NCBI GenBank assembly: GCA_045655105.1
Contig: JAZOOQ010000022.1
Location: 1-47,874, forward strand
From: RGIG4140 sp045655105
GTDB lineage: Bacteria > Pseudomonadota > Alphaproteobacteria > CAAHEQ01 > UBA3637
DNA length: 47,874 bases
Reading direction: 5' to 3'
Part shown: piece after piece, positions 7,555 to 15,977 of the stretch
Position numbering within the stretch: position 1 is the first letter of the stretch
How the letters are laid out: each line of letters starts with the position of its first letter
Translations under genes and position numbers: made by a program
The notes under the pieces: model-generated
What the model was told of the DNA's origin: nothing
Databases searched by the model: none
Seen by the model: only the letters and a program-made list of their open reading frames with translations

Positions 7555-8535
7555 ATGAACATATTTATTTGGCCACTCTCTTTTTTGTTTATATTACTGC
7601 CTTTTGCGGTTTATTTTTTATTGCCAGCAAAACAAAAAAAACAAAATATTCCTGCTCTTAAAATTCATTTTTTTAAACAAGTATCTGTATTAAAAAAAAC
7701 AACGCATTCATCTCTTAAAAAAGAAAAAGTAAAAAGAATTTTTTTATCCATTGCTTGGATTTTTTTTGTTATAGCTGCAGCACGTCCTGTATGGTTTTTA
7801 AACCATAAGACTCTTCCACTTGAAACAAGAAACATCATTCTTTCACTCGACGTTTCCGGCTCTATGCAAGAAATGGATTTTATTATAAACAACAAAAAAG
7901 TTGATCGTCTAAGCGCTGTTAAACAAGTTGTGGATAACTTTTTAACAAAAAGGGTTGATGATAATATTGCTCTTGTTTTGTTTGCAGATGAAGCTTACAC
8001 ATATGCCCCTCTTTCCTATGATAAAAAAACATTAAAATCATTATTACAAGAAATCAACCACGGTATTGCGGGCAATAGAACTGCAATGGGCGATGGTTTA
8101 GCTCTTGCTATTGAAAATGCAATTAAAGTACCAGCAAAAAGTCAAATTGTGATTTTACTTTCTGATGGAGAGGCCTCTCCTGGTCTTGTTGGTTTAAATG
8201 AAGCCATCCAATTAGCAAAAGAAAAAAATGTAAAAGTTTACACAATTGGAATCGGAAATCATGAAAATTATCAACAAGTTTTTGGAATGAAAGTTCCTAT
8301 GCCTAGTTCATTAGATGAACAAACGCTTCAATTTATTGCAAAAGAAACTGGTGGAGAATATTTTTTAGCTCAAAACACAGATACACTTGAAAAAATTTAT
8401 CAAAAAATTGATGCATTGGAAAAAAATGAATCAGCACAAAAACAAGTAAAACCCAAAAAAGAACTCTTTTTTATTCCATTAACACTCGGAATGATCTTTC
8501 TTTTTTTGGCCCTTTTGAAACGGAGGTCTGAATGA
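7555..8535 (+). CDS. BatA-like von Willebrand factor A membrane protein
   Basis: A 326-residue protein with a hydrophobic N-terminal segment (residues 3-22), a second one around 58-75, a VWA domain (about 85-290) and a C-terminal membrane helix (about 300-322), so the VWA domain is anchored at both ends. The metal site is intact: LDVSGSM supplies DxSxS, GNRTAMGDGLA supplies the Thr, and LLSDGEAS supplies the Asp. This is the BatA/aerotolerance layout; such proteins work with MoxR AAA+ ATPases in envelope stress or complex assembly. It overlaps the next gene by four bases. The downstream genes are BatB/C- and BatD-like, while the MoxR partner lies 7 kb away at 18645. Confidence 0.85.
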   Translation: MNIFIWPLSFLFILLPFAVYFLLPAKQKKQNIPALKIHFFKQVSVLKKTTHSSLKKEKVKRIFLSIAWIFFVIAAARPVWFLNHKTLPLETRNIILSLDVSGSMQEMDFIINNKKVDRLSAVKQVVDNFLTKRVDDNIALVLFADEAYTYAPLSYDKKTLKSLLQEINHGIAGNRTAMGDGLALAIENAIKVPAKSQIVILLSDGEASPGLVGLNEAIQLAKEKNVKVYTIGIGNHENYQQVFGMKVPMPSSLDEQTLQFIAKETGGEYFLAQNTDTLEKIYQKIDALEKNESAQKQVKPKKELFFIPLTLGMIFLFLALLKRRSE

Positions 8536-10220
8536 TTTTTTTAAGACCATATTTCTTTCTTTTTTTATTAGCACTTATTCCGCTTTATTATTTTTCATCA
8601 AAAAATCAAAAATATTCTTCCTGGCAAAAATATTTAAAAAAAGAATTTATTCCATTTTTGCTCACAGAAGAAACAGAAAAAAAATCAAAAAATAGATCTT
8701 TTTTGAAAATCTCAATTTTATGGACACTTTTAACAATTGCCCTTGCGGGTCCTTCTTTTGAAAAAACACCAACCATCAGTTCAAAACCTTTTGAAGGAAC
8801 TGTTTTAATTGCAGATTTAAATAGTTTAAATCAAAATACGCTCACTCAATTAAAAATCAAATTAAATCAAACTATAAATTTATTACCAGATGAAAAAATT
8901 GGCCTTGTTTTATTTGATGACAAGGGATATACAGCTCTTCCTCTTTCTGATGATAGGGAAGTTTTAAAAGAAATAATTTCTGTTTTAAACCCAAGTATTT
9001 TACCATTATCAGGTCAAAATTTTTCAGCCGCCTTCAAAAAAGCAGATGAACTTTTTGTTAATACAGAGTTAAAAACAGGTCGAATTTTGCTTTTTACAGG
9101 TGGTATACTAAATACAGATACTAACATAGATAAAATAAATTCCTTACCCTATAAAATTGGGGTCATTGGACTTGGAAATCCATCAAAACCAACTCCAGTT
9201 TTAGATAAAAATGGATCATTTAAACGCGATATAAATAATAATATTTTATTGCTTGCTCCAAACAAGAAAATATTAAATCAAATAGGAAAATTTGTTTATC
9301 AAACACCTAATGATTCTGATGTTAAAAATATTATCTCACAAACAAAATCTTTAACTATCCAACCAACAAATTCTTTATTAGAAAATGATTTTTTAAAGAT
9401 TGATGAATATAAAGATTTAGGAATTTATATTCTTGTTTTTTTAATGCCATTTATTGCTCTTTTATTCAGAAAAGGAATCTTTCTTATTTTATTAACTTTA
9501 TTTTTAGCAACACCGTCATATGCAGATTTTTGGCAACGCGAAGATCAAAAAATTTATCAATCTAACCAAAAAGGCATTCAAGAATATAAAGAAAAAAAAT
9601 ATTTAGATGCGTTAACAAGATTTCAAAAAGACTCTTCTGCAAATGGTTTTTATAACCAAGGAAATGCAAAGGCTTATTTAGGAAATATACCAGAAGCGAT
9701 TCAACTTTATTCAACGGCTCTTCAAAAAGATCCAAATCATAAAGAAGCAGCATTTAATAAAGCTTATCTTGAAAATTTAATGAACCAAGAAAAAGAAAAT
9801 AAAAAAAACAATGATCAAAAAGAAGAGAAAAAATCAAATAATAATGAAAACACTTCTTCTGATCAAAAAGATAACAATAGCCAACCGCAACAACAACAAC
9901 AACAACAACAACCCAATTCATCCAATCAAAATAAAGATGAGTCTAATCAATCAACGCCTCCTCAAAATCAAAATTTAGAAGGCTCTAACCAAAATCAAGA
10001 AAACAAATCAACTCAAAAAGATCAAACAAATGATACACAAGAAAAACCTTTAGAACCTCAAGAAAAAAATTCTTCAACAAAAGCCCATTCTTCGCAAGGT
10101 GAAACTGAAAAAACACCACCACCTATTGATCAAAAAACGCAAGAAATTTTTAATCGTTTAAAAAAAGATCCTGCACGCATTTTAAAATTCCGTCTTTATA
10201 TGCAAAGTCAAAGAGGATAA
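8532..10220 (+). CDS. BatB/BatC-like fusion: degenerate VWA domain plus TPR and Q/N-rich tail
   Basis: A 562-residue protein combining two Bat functions. The N-terminus has two membrane segments (about residues 3-22 and 54-70) and a VWA fold (about 88-280), but the metal site is degraded: ADLNSLN stands where DxSxS is expected and LFTGGIL replaces the usual DG, so metal binding is unlikely. Two more hydrophobic stretches (about 293-330) end in an ATPSYADF segment like a signal-peptide cleavage site. A TPR pair follows (about 345-425; FYNQGNAKAYLGNIPEAIQL is typical), then a Q/N/K/E-rich low-complexity tail with eight consecutive Gln, and a short conserved basic C-terminus. It lies in the bat operon between batA and batD, with four-base overlap upstream and one base between stop and the next ATG. 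Confidence 0.8.
   Translation: MIFLRPYFFLFLLALIPLYYFSSKNQKYSSWQKYLKKEFIPFLLTEETEKKSKNRSFLKISILWTLLTIALAGPSFEKTPTISSKPFEGTVLIADLNSLNQNTLTQLKIKLNQTINLLPDEKIGLVLFDDKGYTALPLSDDREVLKEIISVLNPSILPLSGQNFSAAFKKADELFVNTELKTGRILLFTGGILNTDTNIDKINSLPYKIGVIGLGNPSKPTPVLDKNGSFKRDINNNILLLAPNKKILNQIGKFVYQTPNDSDVKNIISQTKSLTIQPTNSLLENDFLKIDEYKDLGIYILVFLMPFIALLFRKGIFLILLTLFLATPSYADFWQREDQKIYQSNQKGIQEYKEKKYLDALTRFQKDSSANGFYNQGNAKAYLGNIPEAIQLYSTALQKDPNHKEAAFNKAYLENLMNQEKENKKNNDQKEEKKSNNNENTSSDQKDNNSQPQQQQQQQQPNSSNQNKDESNQSTPPQNQNLEGSNQNQENKSTQKDQTNDTQEKPLEPQEKNSSTKAHSSQGETEKTPPPIDQKTQEIFNRLKKDPARILKFRLYMQSQRG
9888..9911 (+). repeat. (CAA)8 trinucleotide repeat
   Basis: Eight uninterrupted CAA codons encode the Q8 stretch in the low-complexity tail of the BatB/C-like protein. 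Slippage here would change glutamine number in frame. Confidence 0.85.
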
Positions 10221-10221
10221 C

Positions 10222-11706
10222 ATGAAACAAACTGCCTGTTTATTTTTTTCATTTTTATTCATTTCAACATCAGCTAATGCTCTTGTTTCTTTATCTTTAA
10301 GCGAAGATAAAGTTCCTTTTGGACAAGCCGTTCAATTAACCATTCAATCAGATAAAGAAATTAATCCCTATTCTCTTTCAACAGAGATTTCAAAAAAAGC
10401 AAAAATCAGAGGTCAATCAAGTTCAACAAATATTCAAATTGTGAATAATTCTCAAACAGCTCTTTATTCCCTTTCATTTACAATTTTTCCATTAACAGAA
10501 GGAGAAACCATATTTGGCCCTTTTGAAATTAATCAAGAAAAAACAAACAGCGTTATATTAACTGTTTTACCACCTCAAGAAATAAAACAAGAAACACAAG
10601 AAAATGAAAGACAAGATAATGCTTCTCAAAATATTTCAAACCAACTGATATTTCATGCAGAAGCAAACCCTAAAAAAATATATGAAGGACAAACAGGAAT
10701 TTATAAATTAAAATTCTTTGACCCAATTAATGTATATAATATTAACATTCAACCGCCCAAAAGTCATCAATTGATTTTTTCTAAATTAAATCAAGATACA
10801 CTTAAACAAGAAAAGATAAATGATAAAATCGGTCGACTTTACCAAAGTTATTTTGCATTTACACCAACCAAAGCTGGAAATTATAAAATTGGTCCAGCAG
10901 AAATTTCTGGTGAAATTCCATCAAAAACAAAGACGCAAAATCTAAATTCATTTTTTGATATTACTTTTAATGATAATTTTTTGATTTCACCATTTCAAAA
11001 TAAAACCCCTATTTATTTTCAATCAAATCCCATTGAAATTGAAGTTAAAGAAAAACCTTCAAGCTGGTCTGGATGGTGGTTACCCTCAACCAATGCCACA
11101 TTAGAACAAGAATTTAAAATACCAGAAAAAGTTCATTTAGGGGAAGCCATTGAGCGAAAAATAACTCTTAAAGTAACTGGAATTGAACCCAGTAAATTGC
11201 CAACACTTTTGCACCCTAATTCTAATGATTACACGTTTTTTGCCAACCCAGAACAACGCTTCTTTATGTTTGAAAATAATGAAATCATTGGTGTTGAAAA
11301 ACAAGACTTTTTAATTATTCCACAAACAGAAGGAACTATAAAAATTCCACCTTTAACAGTTAAATATTTTAACACTGTAACAGAAGAAGAAAAAATCATT
11401 CAAGTTGATGGAAAAGAAATAACCGTTTTACCGGCATTAACCGGATCTTTACAAGTAACAGAAGAAAACACTCCTTCTTTACCACCCAAAAAAACAACTT
11501 CAGAAAAAAACTTAACCGCATCCAAAATTAAATATCCTACTTCATCTATATTTTTTATTTTGGGCGGAATAATCAGTTTAATTATTCTTTTAGGACTTAT
11601 TTTGAAGTTCAAAAAGAAAAAAAGATATATTCCTATTGAAAATTCAAATAAAGAGGATAAACCTAAAAAAAAGAAAAAGCCACTTCCTGATTTATATCCT
11701 TTTTAA
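10222..11706 (+). CDS. BatD-like membrane-anchored periplasmic protein
   Basis: A 494-residue protein with a Sec signal peptide (MKQTACLFFSFLFISTSANA, cleavage after about residue 20). A long periplasmic region of beta-sandwich domains begins LVSLSLSEDKVPFGQAVQLT. Near the C-terminus is one membrane helix (about 440-465), followed by a Lys-rich cytoplasmic tail. This is the layout of BatD (oxygen-tolerance BatD family). The segments KAGNYKIGPAEISG and EGTIKIPPLTVKYF are the repeated G-xx-xIPP/GP-type motifs of that family. It is the last gene of the first bat block; after a short gap comes the rpmB promoter. Function is known only in outline: Bat proteins form an inner-membrane/periplasmic complex with MoxR. 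Confidence 0.8.
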   Translation: MKQTACLFFSFLFISTSANALVSLSLSEDKVPFGQAVQLTIQSDKEINPYSLSTEISKKAKIRGQSSSTNIQIVNNSQTALYSLSFTIFPLTEGETIFGPFEINQEKTNSVILTVLPPQEIKQETQENERQDNASQNISNQLIFHAEANPKKIYEGQTGIYKLKFFDPINVYNINIQPPKSHQLIFSKLNQDTLKQEKINDKIGRLYQSYFAFTPTKAGNYKIGPAEISGEIPSKTKTQNLNSFFDITFNDNFLISPFQNKTPIYFQSNPIEIEVKEKPSSWSGWWLPSTNATLEQEFKIPEKVHLGEAIERKITLKVTGIEPSKLPTLLHPNSNDYTFFANPEQRFFMFENNEIIGVEKQDFLIIPQTEGTIKIPPLTVKYFNTVTEEEKIIQVDGKEITVLPALTGSLQVTEENTPSLPPKKTTSEKNLTASKIKYPTSSIFFILGGIISLIILLGLILKFKKKKRYIPIENSNKEDKPKKKKKPLPDLYPF

Positions 11707-11725
11707 TAAAAAATAAAAAAAGTGC

Positions 11726-11754
11726 TTGACTTTTCAATTAAAATATAGTAAAAA
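11726..11754 (+). promoter_or_regulatory. Candidate promoter of rpmB
   Basis: TTGACT (11726-11731) is followed 17 bases later by TAAAAA (11749-11754). A better-looking TATAGT lies only 12 bases from the -35. The -35 is strong, but the -10 choice is uncertain. Confidence 0.45.
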
Positions 11755-11798
11755 GCTCTAACAGTTTTTATTTTAGTTTAGTTAAGAAAGGATAAACC

Positions 11799-12092
11799 AT
11801 GGCAAAAAGATGCCTCGTTACAGGAAAAGGTGTTCAAACCGGTAACAATGTCAGTAAGTCAAACCGCAAAACGCGTCGTCGCTTTTTGCCAAACTTGCAA
11901 AGCGTTGCAATTTATAGTGAAATTTTGGATCAACAAGTTACTCTTAAACTTTCAACACAAGGTTTAAGAACAATTGAAAAAAATGGTGGTTTAGATTTAT
12001 ATCTTTTAAATACACCAGTTTCAAAATTAACTGCTGAATCAAAAGAAATCCGTGAAAGAATCGAATCAGCTAAAGCAAAAAAAGGTCTCTAA
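11799..12092 (+). CDS. rpmB: 50S ribosomal protein L28
   Basis: A 97-residue basic ribosomal protein. The N-terminal stretch MAKRCLVTGKGVQTGNNVSK, then SNRKTRRRFLPNLQ, is diagnostic of L28: the (R)CxxTGK start, GxxVSH-like turn (here NVSK) and RRFxPNL. The length matches the longer alphaproteobacterial form of about 97 residues. AAAGGA precedes the ATG. It is monocistronic, with a promoter just upstream and a strong hairpin terminator 25 bases after the stop. Confidence 0.95.
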   Translation: MAKRCLVTGKGVQTGNNVSKSNRKTRRRFLPNLQSVAIYSEILDQQVTLKLSTQGLRTIEKNGGLDLYLLNTPVSKLTAESKEIRERIESAKAKKGL

Positions 12093-12116
12093 TTTTTAGG
12101 CCGAATCGAGTTAGAA

Positions 12117-12149
12117 AAAGACGTTGACATTCTCAACGTCTTTTTTTTA
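12117..12149 (+). terminator. Rho-independent terminator after rpmB
   Basis: A perfect 9-bp stem (AGACGTTGA 12119-12127 with TCAACGTCT 12133-12141) with a 5-nt loop is followed by a T run. A-rich sequence precedes it. Confidence 0.9.
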
Positions 12150-12183
12150 TACTTTTATACAAATAAAAATAGGAGAAAATTAC

Positions 12184-12876
12184 ATGTCAAAAAAAATTCT
12201 TTTAGCCGTTTCAATTATTGTGTTGATATTCGCTGCAGCGACATATGCGTGTTATCAGATGATACGGCAAAGAGAACAAAATATGCCAATATATGATGAA
12301 GACCTTGGTGATTGGAAACCAATTATCTATTTATATCCAACAAAAACAACCGAAGTGACTGTTTCTCTTGGCAACCCACAAAACCTCACACACACCTATC
12401 CAAAATATACAGATGGTTGGACAGTAACTGCTGAACCAAACGGAGATTTATTTGATAAAGAAACCAACCGCTCCTATTATGCCCTTTATTGGGAAGGATT
12501 AAACACCATTGAACCAAACATGAATGAAGGTTTTGTTGTTGAAGGGAAAAACACCATTCCTTTCCTTCAAGAAAAACTTTCTGAATTGGGGTTAACTGAA
12601 CGCGAAGCAAATGAGTTCATTATTTATTGGTTACCTAAAATGGAAAATGCGCCATATAACTTTGTGCGCTTTCAAACTATGCAAGAGCAAAATCAAAATA
12701 TGCCTCTTGCTATCTCACCAAAACCTGATACGCTGATTCGCGTGATGATGGAATTTAAAAACCTTTCTTCTCCAATTGAAGTTAAAGAACAAATCCTTCC
12801 TCCAACACCAAACCGCGAAGGTTTTGTTGCCGTTGAATGGGGCGGAACTGATGTAACAACAAACCGAGTGCAATAA
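12184..12876 (+). CDS. Membrane-anchored protein with KPIIYLYP motif, function unknown
   Basis: A 230-residue protein. A single N-terminal membrane helix (about residues 5-25) is followed by an extracytoplasmic domain starting KPIIYLYPTKTTEVTVSLG. I recognise the KPVIYLYP opening, the following TYP-x-Y-x-DGW and the later YYALYWEG as a conserved domain of unknown function, common in gut Firmicutes and other anaerobes; that link is from memory. The C-terminal part contains EWGGTD at the end. The start is ATG 12184 behind AGGAGAAAA; a longer reading from 12124 would begin in the rpmB terminator. It lies between two hairpin terminators, so it is a single-gene unit. Transfer from another gut lineage is possible, but base composition is not strikingly different. 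Confidence 0.65.
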   Translation: MSKKILLAVSIIVLIFAAATYACYQMIRQREQNMPIYDEDLGDWKPIIYLYPTKTTEVTVSLGNPQNLTHTYPKYTDGWTVTAEPNGDLFDKETNRSYYALYWEGLNTIEPNMNEGFVVEGKNTIPFLQEKLSELGLTEREANEFIIYWLPKMENAPYNFVRFQTMQEQNQNMPLAISPKPDTLIRVMMEFKNLSSPIEVKEQILPPTPNREGFVAVEWGGTDVTTNRVQ

Positions 12877-12886
12877 CTTAACAACT

Positions 12887-12918
12887 AAAAAAGCCATCTT
12901 TAATTAGATGGCTTTTTT
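12887..12918. terminator. Bidirectional hairpin terminator between converging genes
   Basis: A perfect 9-bp stem (AAGCCATCT 12891-12899 with AGATGGCTT 12906-12914) is flanked by A and T runs on both sides. It sits between the ends of the KPIIYLYP gene and the J-domain gene and would work in both directions. Confidence 0.9.
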
Positions 12919-12924
12919 ATTATC

Positions 12925-13467
12925 TTATTTTTCCCCCAACTGTTTTAATAAATAACGATAATGATCATTTAATTTTTTAAACATCTTTTCTGCTTCTTTA
13001 TCCCCCTGATTCGTATCTGGATGATATTTTTTTGCAAGCTTTTTATATTGTTTTTTAACTTCAGAAACTTTTAAAGGAAATGAAACTTCCAAAAATGAAG
13101 CTGCCTCAGCCAATTTTGAATGAACGGGAATTTCTTTCACCGGTGGATTATGTTTTCCATCCATGCCAAGCCCTAAGTCTTCAAAAACGCCAAATCCATC
13201 TTTCACATTGCCTGTGCCATATGTTTTAAATTGCCCCAATTTCCAAGTTGGACGTTGCCAGGTTGTGTCATTTTGAATATGTTGTTCAATCTCATCAGCC
13301 GATAATCCCTGATAAAAATTCCAATTTTTATTATATTCTTTCACGTGTTTTAAGCAAAACCAATAATAACTTTTCAAACTCCTATCCTTCGGAGCTTTAT
13401 ATTCGCCACACTCTTCGCACCCAGGCATATCGCATTTTCGATCTGTGTTTATCGTTTTTTTTATCAT
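12925..13467 (-). CDS. J-domain protein of the alphaproteobacterial DnaJ-like family
   Basis: A 180-residue protein with its J domain at the C-terminus (about residues 128-180), including the HPD tripeptide in KKYHPDTNQGDKEAEKMF that stimulates DnaK ATPase. The N-terminal half holds a compact Cys set (C12, C17, C20, C38 and nearby H40), likely a zinc site, then FYQGLSADEIEQH and RPTWKLG. This arrangement, a short Cys-rich head with a C-terminal J domain, occurs in many Alphaproteobacteria. It lacks the G/F and zinc-finger repeat regions of true DnaJ, so it is probably a specialised DnaK co-chaperone. It faces the KPIIYLYP gene across a shared terminator. Confidence 0.85.
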   Translation of the reverse strand: MIKKTINTDRKCDMPGCEECGEYKAPKDRSLKSYYWFCLKHVKEYNKNWNFYQGLSADEIEQHIQNDTTWQRPTWKLGQFKTYGTGNVKDGFGVFEDLGLGMDGKHNPPVKEIPVHSKLAEAASFLEVSFPLKVSEVKKQYKKLAKKYHPDTNQGDKEAEKMFKKLNDHYRYLLKQLGEK

Positions 13468-13599
13468 TTTTCACCTTTTTATGCATCCATCTATTGATTT
13501 TAACAACCACAGGTTGCATATAATATGTGTTTAATAACTTTCGTCTCTTTTTTGTGAGTTATTATAGCTGATTTTTTAGCTTTATTAAAGGAGTTTTTA

Positions 13600-13875
13600 A
13601 TGTTGATATGTAAAAATGTGATTGTAAATGGCCGAAGAACAAGTATGCGCCTTGATAGAGAAACATGGATATCACTCTCAGATATTTGTTTAAGAGAGAA
13701 AATAACAATCCATGAACTTTGTTCAAAAATTGATCGAATGAGAGATAAAGCAGGTCTTTCTGGCGCCACAAGACTTTTTGTTTTAATGTATTTTAGATAT
13801 ATCTTAAATAAATACGAACGCGATAAATTTCCACTTTCAAGTGATTATAATCCTGAACGCGTTTTAACCATTTAA
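13600..13875 (+). CDS. Ribbon-helix-helix domain protein (first copy)
   Basis: A 91-residue protein with a single ribbon-helix-helix fold of the alphaproteobacterial RHH_4 type. The strand GRRTSMRLDRETWISLSDIC leads into two helices, the second ending GLSGATRLFVLMYFRYIL, close to the R-TS-x-LE-x-W and LSSA-R-F-L pattern of that family. It probably binds DNA as a dimer; the target is unknown. A related protein of 76 residues lies at 16769-16999. An AAAGGAG site precedes the ATG at good spacing and a hairpin terminator follows, so it is transcribed alone. Confidence 0.75.
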   Translation: MLICKNVIVNGRRTSMRLDRETWISLSDICLREKITIHELCSKIDRMRDKAGLSGATRLFVLMYFRYILNKYERDKFPLSSDYNPERVLTI

Positions 13876-13879
13876 ATCT

Positions 13880-13914
13880 TTAAAATCCGCTTAATTTTTT
13901 TTGCGGATTTTTTT
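13880..13914 (+). terminator. Rho-independent terminator after the RHH gene
   Basis: AAATCCGC (13883-13890) pairs with GCGGATTT (13903-13910) across a T-rich 12-nt loop, followed by Ts. Confidence 0.8.
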
Positions 13915-13926
13915 GCGCCCTTTTAT

Positions 13927-13955
13927 TTGACACTTATCAAAAAAAATGATAAAAT
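13927..13955 (+). promoter_or_regulatory. Promoter of rlmB and the mTERF-like gene
   Basis: A consensus TTGACA (13927-13932) and TAAAAT (13950-13955) are separated by 17 bases. Transcription would start near 13962, about 20 bases before the rlmB ATG. Confidence 0.7.
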
Positions 13956-13982
13956 AAGGTCAAATTTTTAAAGGGTTATCTC

Positions 13983-14759
13983 ATGAAAAAGAAACAATTA
14001 CACAAAGAATTAAATAGAAACACTTCATCAACAGGAAAAGATATTTATTTATATGGAAAACATCCTGTTTCATTGGCTCTTGAAAATAAAAACAGAATTG
14101 TTAAAGAAGTTCTTTTACTTTCAACCGCTCAAGATAAAATAAATATCCCTAAAAATATTCCATTTAAATTTGTTTCAAAAGAACAAATCGAATCCCATGT
14201 TGGGAAAGATGCTGTTCATCAAGGAATTATTGCAAGATGTGCCCCTCTTCCGCAACTTGACACAATGGATATCATTGAAGAGGCTGATAAAAAAGAAAAA
14301 GATCTGATTGTTATTTTAGATCAAGTTACTGATCCACACAATATTGGTGCTATTATGCGTTCAGCTGCAGCATTCAATGCAAGTGCGGTTATTATTCCAC
14401 AAAATGGAGCTCCAGATGAAACAGGTGTTTTAGCAAAATCTGCCAGTGGCGCTTTGGAACTTATTCCTCTTGTAAAAGTTAAAAACCTTTCTAGAGCTAT
14501 GGATGAATTAAAAGAAGCTGGTTTTTGGTGCATTGGTTTAGATGGATATGCAAAAAGAAGTATTTACGAAACAAAACTTCCTAAAAAAGCCGTTATCGTT
14601 ATGGGATCAGAAGGAGATGGTTTAAGAAGGCTCACGGCTGAAAAATGCGATGACACCGTTAAATTACCAATGAATCCAAAAGTTGAAAGTTTAAACGTTT
14701 CAAACGCTTGCGCCGTTACGCTTTACGAGTGGAATAGACAACATTTGTCAGGTGAGTAA
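13983..14759 (+). CDS. rlmB: 23S rRNA (guanosine-2'-O)-methyltransferase of the TrmH/RlmB family
   Basis: A 258-residue SPOUT methyltransferase. The N-terminal substrate-binding domain (YLYGKHPVSLALENK) is followed by the three SPOUT motifs: motif 1 LDQVTDPHNIGAIMRSAAAF with the catalytic Asn-Ile-Gly-Ala and Arg, motif 2 VIVMGSEGDGL, and motif 3 LPMNPKVESLNVSNACAVTL. In RlmB the product is Gm2251 in the 23S rRNA P-loop. RlmB and related TrmH-type enzymes are hard to separate by eye, so the exact target is likely rather than certain. The gene has a strong promoter and ends one base before the ATG of the mTERF-like gene, so the two are co-transcribed. Confidence 0.9.
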   Translation: MKKKQLHKELNRNTSSTGKDIYLYGKHPVSLALENKNRIVKEVLLLSTAQDKINIPKNIPFKFVSKEQIESHVGKDAVHQGIIARCAPLPQLDTMDIIEEADKKEKDLIVILDQVTDPHNIGAIMRSAAAFNASAVIIPQNGAPDETGVLAKSASGALELIPLVKVKNLSRAMDELKEAGFWCIGLDGYAKRSIYETKLPKKAVIVMGSEGDGLRRLTAEKCDDTVKLPMNPKVESLNVSNACAVTLYEWNRQHLSGE

Positions 14760-14760
14760 A

Positions 14761-15960
14761 ATGCCTTTAGATCAAGATATTTTTTTTAACAATGGTTTTG
14801 ATGAAAGATCATATCAAAAAATAAAAAAAACATTGATAAAAAAGAATAAAGATCCTTTGCAAAAAACAAATGTGAACCAGCGATTAAAAGAATTTTTCAG
14901 CCTTTTTAATACATTTGGTATTTCCAATGAAGATGTTTGCAAAAGCATTACATTGGCGCCTGAATTTTTAACACATACACCCGCTAAAATAAATCAAAAC
15001 ATTTTAGAATTATCAGCTTATACAAAGATACCCCCTAAAAAGCTTGCTTCAGCACTCATTCGTCAACCAATGACGCTAACAAAAAATCCAAAAAATATTT
15101 TAATCACACTTCAAAAAGGAGCTCAAGTTTGGGGAATCGATTTTAAAACAATGTTATCACTTGCATTAAAACAACCACTGATTTTAACAACCACAATTTC
15201 AAAATATAGCGCCTTTAAAAATTTTTTAATACGTCACTTTGATTTAAACGAAAAAGAAGCAACAAAAGTGTTTTTAAAATCACCAACACTTATTAAAAGA
15301 AATTATCTCTCATTATTAAATGCACCAAAACAATTGGCAAAAATTCACAAAACGGATCAAGCTCTTTTCAATAAAATTTTTTTAGCGCAACCAACTCTTT
15401 TTAATTTAACGCAAGCTTTGTTATCAAGTAAAATTCAAAATCTTTCAACACTTTTCGAAGTATCTGAAGAAGAAATTATTAGAGCAATGGGAAAATCGCC
15501 AACCCTTCTTGGTGTTTCACCTAAAACTATTCTTCAAAATGTTCAAGAAACAGCCAAACTTTTTCAAGTGGAGGAAAAAGAAATCATCTCATCATTTTTA
15601 AAATCACCCACCCTTTTTGTTTTAAGCGCAAAAACATTAAAACAAAAACTTGATTTTTATCAACAAATGTATCTAGATGATGTTTTTAGATTAAACGGCG
15701 AAACAAAAAAAGACTTAAAAGCCCTTACAAGATATTTATTAAAAGCGCCTTATGATACTTTTGGAAATTCACTTGAAAGCTTAAATTTAAGACGAATTTA
15801 TGGCTTATGGCTCAAAGAAGAAACGGGTTTTTCTCAAATGAGTCCTGTTTGGAAAAGGATTGGTCAAATTTCAAAAGAATTGCAACTAGCTGATCAAAGT
15901 TTTTATCAAAAAAATCCTGCTTTTAAACTCATTGTTTTTAAAAACAAAAATGAAAGATAA
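14761..15960 (+). CDS. mTERF-like helical-repeat protein
   Basis: A 399-residue protein built of about seven tandem units of 36-37 residues (roughly residues 50-305). Each unit has two helices and a central (Q/K)(S/Q)P-x-L signature: LAPEFL, IRQPMTL, LKQPLIL, LKSPTLI, LAQPTLF, GKSPTLL, LKSPTLF. The unit pattern, a V/I-x-x-(E/K)-x-hydrophobic helix, then P-x-hydrophobic, then a helix starting S/T-x-K-x-hydrophobic, matches the mTERF motif known from mitochondrial and chloroplast nucleic-acid-binding proteins. A short N-terminal region and a C-terminal domain (about 305-399) flank it. I chose ATG 14761, behind AGGTGA, over a GTG three codons earlier. It is co-transcribed with the rRNA methyltransferase gene rlmB, which favours an RNA- or ribosome-related role. 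That role is inference. Confidence 0.7.
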   Translation: MPLDQDIFFNNGFDERSYQKIKKTLIKKNKDPLQKTNVNQRLKEFFSLFNTFGISNEDVCKSITLAPEFLTHTPAKINQNILELSAYTKIPPKKLASALIRQPMTLTKNPKNILITLQKGAQVWGIDFKTMLSLALKQPLILTTTISKYSAFKNFLIRHFDLNEKEATKVFLKSPTLIKRNYLSLLNAPKQLAKIHKTDQALFNKIFLAQPTLFNLTQALLSSKIQNLSTLFEVSEEEIIRAMGKSPTLLGVSPKTILQNVQETAKLFQVEEKEIISSFLKSPTLFVLSAKTLKQKLDFYQQMYLDDVFRLNGETKKDLKALTRYLLKAPYDTFGNSLESLNLRRIYGLWLKEETGFSQMSPVWKRIGQISKELQLADQSFYQKNPAFKLIVFKNKNER

Positions 15961-15977
15961 CCCATTCTTTTTTAAGC

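Noticed and set aside
9888..9911. CAA repeat as a phase-variation switch
   Set aside because: Changes by one unit stay in frame, so the repeat can alter glutamine number but not switch the gene off.
13500..13771. Minus-strand frames over the first ribbon-helix-helix gene
   Set aside because: The plus-strand gene has a family match, a ribosome site and a terminator; the reverse frames have none.
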